Shown here: positions 62,210-64,000 of the stretch, one piece after another | Numbering within the stretch: position 1 is the stretch's first letter | Layout of the letters: every line of letters starts with the position of its first letter | Assembly (NCBI GenBank): GCA_003342895.1 | Contig: PTFA01000028.1 | Coordinates: 6,181,828-6,245,827 of the forward strand | Origin: Casuarius casuarius | Lineage: Eukaryota > Chordata > Aves > Casuariiformes > Casuariidae | Direction: 5' to 3' | DNA: 64,000 bases | Notes under the pieces: generated by a model | Told to the model about the DNA's origin: nothing | The model's database searches: none | What the model saw: the letters and a program-made list of their open reading frames with translations, nothing else | Program-made: the position numbers and the translations under genes

Positions 62210-62345
62210 TGTGACTCAGAAGATCTGGCTTCTGTTCCAAGCTCTGCTACTGTTTTCTTTTATAGCCTTGAGCAAATCCCTTCTTCTGTCAAATAGGTGA
62301 ATTAATAGAGATGTGGTGGGATTTAATTAGCTAATGTTTCACTTA
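62210..62345 (+). mobile_element. MIR-like SINE fragment
   Basis: GACTCAGAAGATCTGGCTTC, then TTCCAAGCTCTGCTACTG, CCTTGAGCAAATCCCTTC, and GGTGGGATTTAATTAGCTAA follow the MIR order from the 5' 'GACCTGGGTTC' part through 'CCTTGGGCAAGTC' to 'GTGAGGATTAAATGAGATAA'. It is in plus orientation and the most complete MIR-like copy in the window. Confidence 0.75.
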
Positions 62346-62349
62346 CTTG

Positions 62350-64000
62350 GATGCAGAAATTATCATGGCCACCAAGCACCTTGAGAAGAAAGGGAGCCAG
62401 TGGAAAACACCAGTCAGGTCTGTACTGCATCATCATAGCACTCAAGAATGGAGAAGAGGAAGAAATAAGCTTCTAGAAAATTCCAGACAATCCTGGAGCT
62501 ATCTGGAGTCTCTGGAAATGTTTTCACATTTATCAGGTCAGAGCCTTTCAGATTTTATTTTGTGGTTAATTAATGAGTTTATACAAAAATGAACAACCAT
62601 GTATGTGTATGCATTTTCATATATCTATATAGTTATGCAGTTCTATAGTAATAGTTATAAATGTAGGTTATAGAGATAGTTTCTAATTTTTAGATGTAAC
62701 TCTGTTCCTAACTATAAAACCACACACACACACACACACACACACACATGCCTCTCTATCAATCTATATGTATTTTTCTGCTTTAAAGAAGCAGTGAAAA
62801 CTACTTCCCATATAACAAGAACCTCTCTTGAAAAAATAACAATATCAGCTCAAGTCTATCTATCTGCCCTTCTAAGTGTGATAGAAATCAACCATCTATT
62901 CAGAAGTTGTTGGGAAGACAAGTAGGCAAACAAAATAGCCTTCATTGCCTTAGAAAAACAGGCCAAAAATCAAGCTTAGTATNTGGAAAGATTTCTATAC
63001 CACTTACGCTGTACCACTTGAATAAGCAGAATTAATTCTTTTCAAATGTCCTTACAGAAAAATTGCTTTATCCAATTATTTACCTTTTTGCACTCTAATT
63101 TCACTGGATTATTTACTGTGTTTTTCAGACTCGCATCCCATTTGCTGCCCCATTCCTTCTTCCTGTTGAAAACAACTTGTAAAAGAGCCAGGCAAAAATT
63201 TGCACAGCTCCATGCTCAGGCTAGTGATACCACGGGTCAGTTCCTCCCTACTTAGCAGTTTCATCTTCATCTACAAATATCTTTTACATTAGGGCTGTCC
63301 AGCTGACAGGCCAGTGAGTATACCCATCCTGTGAGATGCTTCTGTGCAGATCCAAACTGACTTCAGATGTTTCTTAGTGTGTTAATGCATGCCTGCACCC
63401 TGAGTCTCTGAGCTGTTGTTGCATCCAACCAACTGGCCCACAGCATTGCCCCCAAACTGGCATCCCAGTTCTGGAAAGATTGGCTGACATAGGTCTCAGC
63501 TTTAAATGAACTTCCTCCGTCACCCTTCAGTGCATACACACAAAGGCCCTTGTTCCTTTCCTCCCATTGCCTAGAAAGTCCACCAGAGTGCTACAGAGCT
63601 TAGGCACACACAAAAACATCAAGAGCTGGTAACCATAAAGAAAGTGAGAAAAAGGCAAAAACATCAACTATTTATAATATCCCCTATTTAGTTTTGACCC
63701 AGAGTGTTTCTTCCTTCCCCTTAAATGCAATTTATGAAGTATTTTTGCATTATCATCTACACAGAGAAGGAAGCTGGCCCCTTCTGAAGCAGGATGTGGA
63801 CACATTGTTGGTCATCACCAAGCGAAAGCTGTGAGATGTCTCTCTAGGCACTGACCTACAGAGGGTATGTTTAGTGCATATTTGAAACACAGACTCATGG
63901 TGCGAAAAGCGTTTATGTGCCCTTCTCTGCTTCCTCCTCCAAAGTCCTGTCCGGACTCTCTGAGAAAGGAACAAGAGCTGTTTTCACAAGTCTCCAATCT
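62350..64000. other. Noncoding stretch, no gene recognised
   Basis: 62600-62780 is AT-rich with many TATA/ATAT words around the CA repeat. The start at 62340-62410 has an acceptor (GGATGCAG), a short open frame and a donor (GTCAG then GTCTGT) that form a weak pseudo-exon. No gene is recognised up to the end of the window. Confidence 0.5.
62721..62748 (+). repeat. (CA)14 microsatellite
   Basis: Fourteen uninterrupted CA dinucleotides. It is the only clean dinucleotide repeat of this length in the window and likely length-polymorphic. Confidence 0.98.

Noticed and set aside
1..64000. tRNA, rRNA, snRNA, known microRNA, CRISPR or bacterial-type operon
   Set aside because: No cloverleaf B-box, U-snRNA signature, familiar microRNA seed sequence, regularly spaced repeats or operon-like gene layout was seen on either strand.

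Overview
This is vertebrate nuclear DNA and almost certainly avian. The clearest evidence is a CR1 LINE tail at 16125-16182: two copies of an 8-base terminal repeat, then the bird-type CR1 3' untranslated segment. A second, smaller CR1 tail lies at 26884-26914. The rest fits a macrochromosomal bird region: AT-leaning bases, few CpGs outside one island, very few recent transposons, and old decayed repeats shared by all amniotes (one CR1/L3-class LINE end and five MIR-like SINE tails). There are no operons, bacterial genes, CRISPR arrays, phage or plasmid features.

No protein-coding gene could be identified by homology. The six reading frames hold many short open frames, mostly as long as chance would give, and some begin at non-ATG codons. 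The window is therefore best read as intergenic or deep intronic DNA with one promoter-like CpG island and a few candidate exons that need transcript evidence.

Layout. 1-4.1 kb: the best exon candidates. On the minus strand, a 75-base phase-0 exon (3054-2980) is followed by an exon ending at 2723 and one starting at 2170 whose splice phases match. On the plus strand there is a possible terminal exon (1646 to about 1780) with a strong pyrimidine tract, a stop codon and AATAAA, and a possible exon at 3917-4046. An ancient CR1/L3 end lies between them (3280-3605). 4.1-10.7 kb: no gene seen; small CpG-enriched patch near 5.1 kb. 10.7-11.3 kb: CpG island with GC boxes, the best promoter candidate. 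11.3-26.9 kb: noncoding, AT-rich stretches, a 12-base perfect inverted repeat, one MIR-like fragment and the two CR1 tails. 27-38.4 kb: noncoding DNA with five short recent tandem duplications (12 to 32 base units). 37.2-40.5 kb: a block with an A-rich top strand that may be a decayed retroelement. 40.5-57 kb: noncoding, with a 48-base homopurine tract and a TATA-rich patch. 57-62.4 kb: three MIR-like fragments, a CpG-richer patch next to an Oct/homeodomain-motif-rich stretch (possible enhancer), and a stop-poor frame of about 1 kb. 62.4-64 kb: AT-rich DNA with a (CA)14 microsatellite.

The sequence has 35 isolated single N bases and no N runs. They look like ambiguous or heterozygous calls rather than gaps. 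I found no convincing previously undescribed biological system; the findings below are leads of modest strength.
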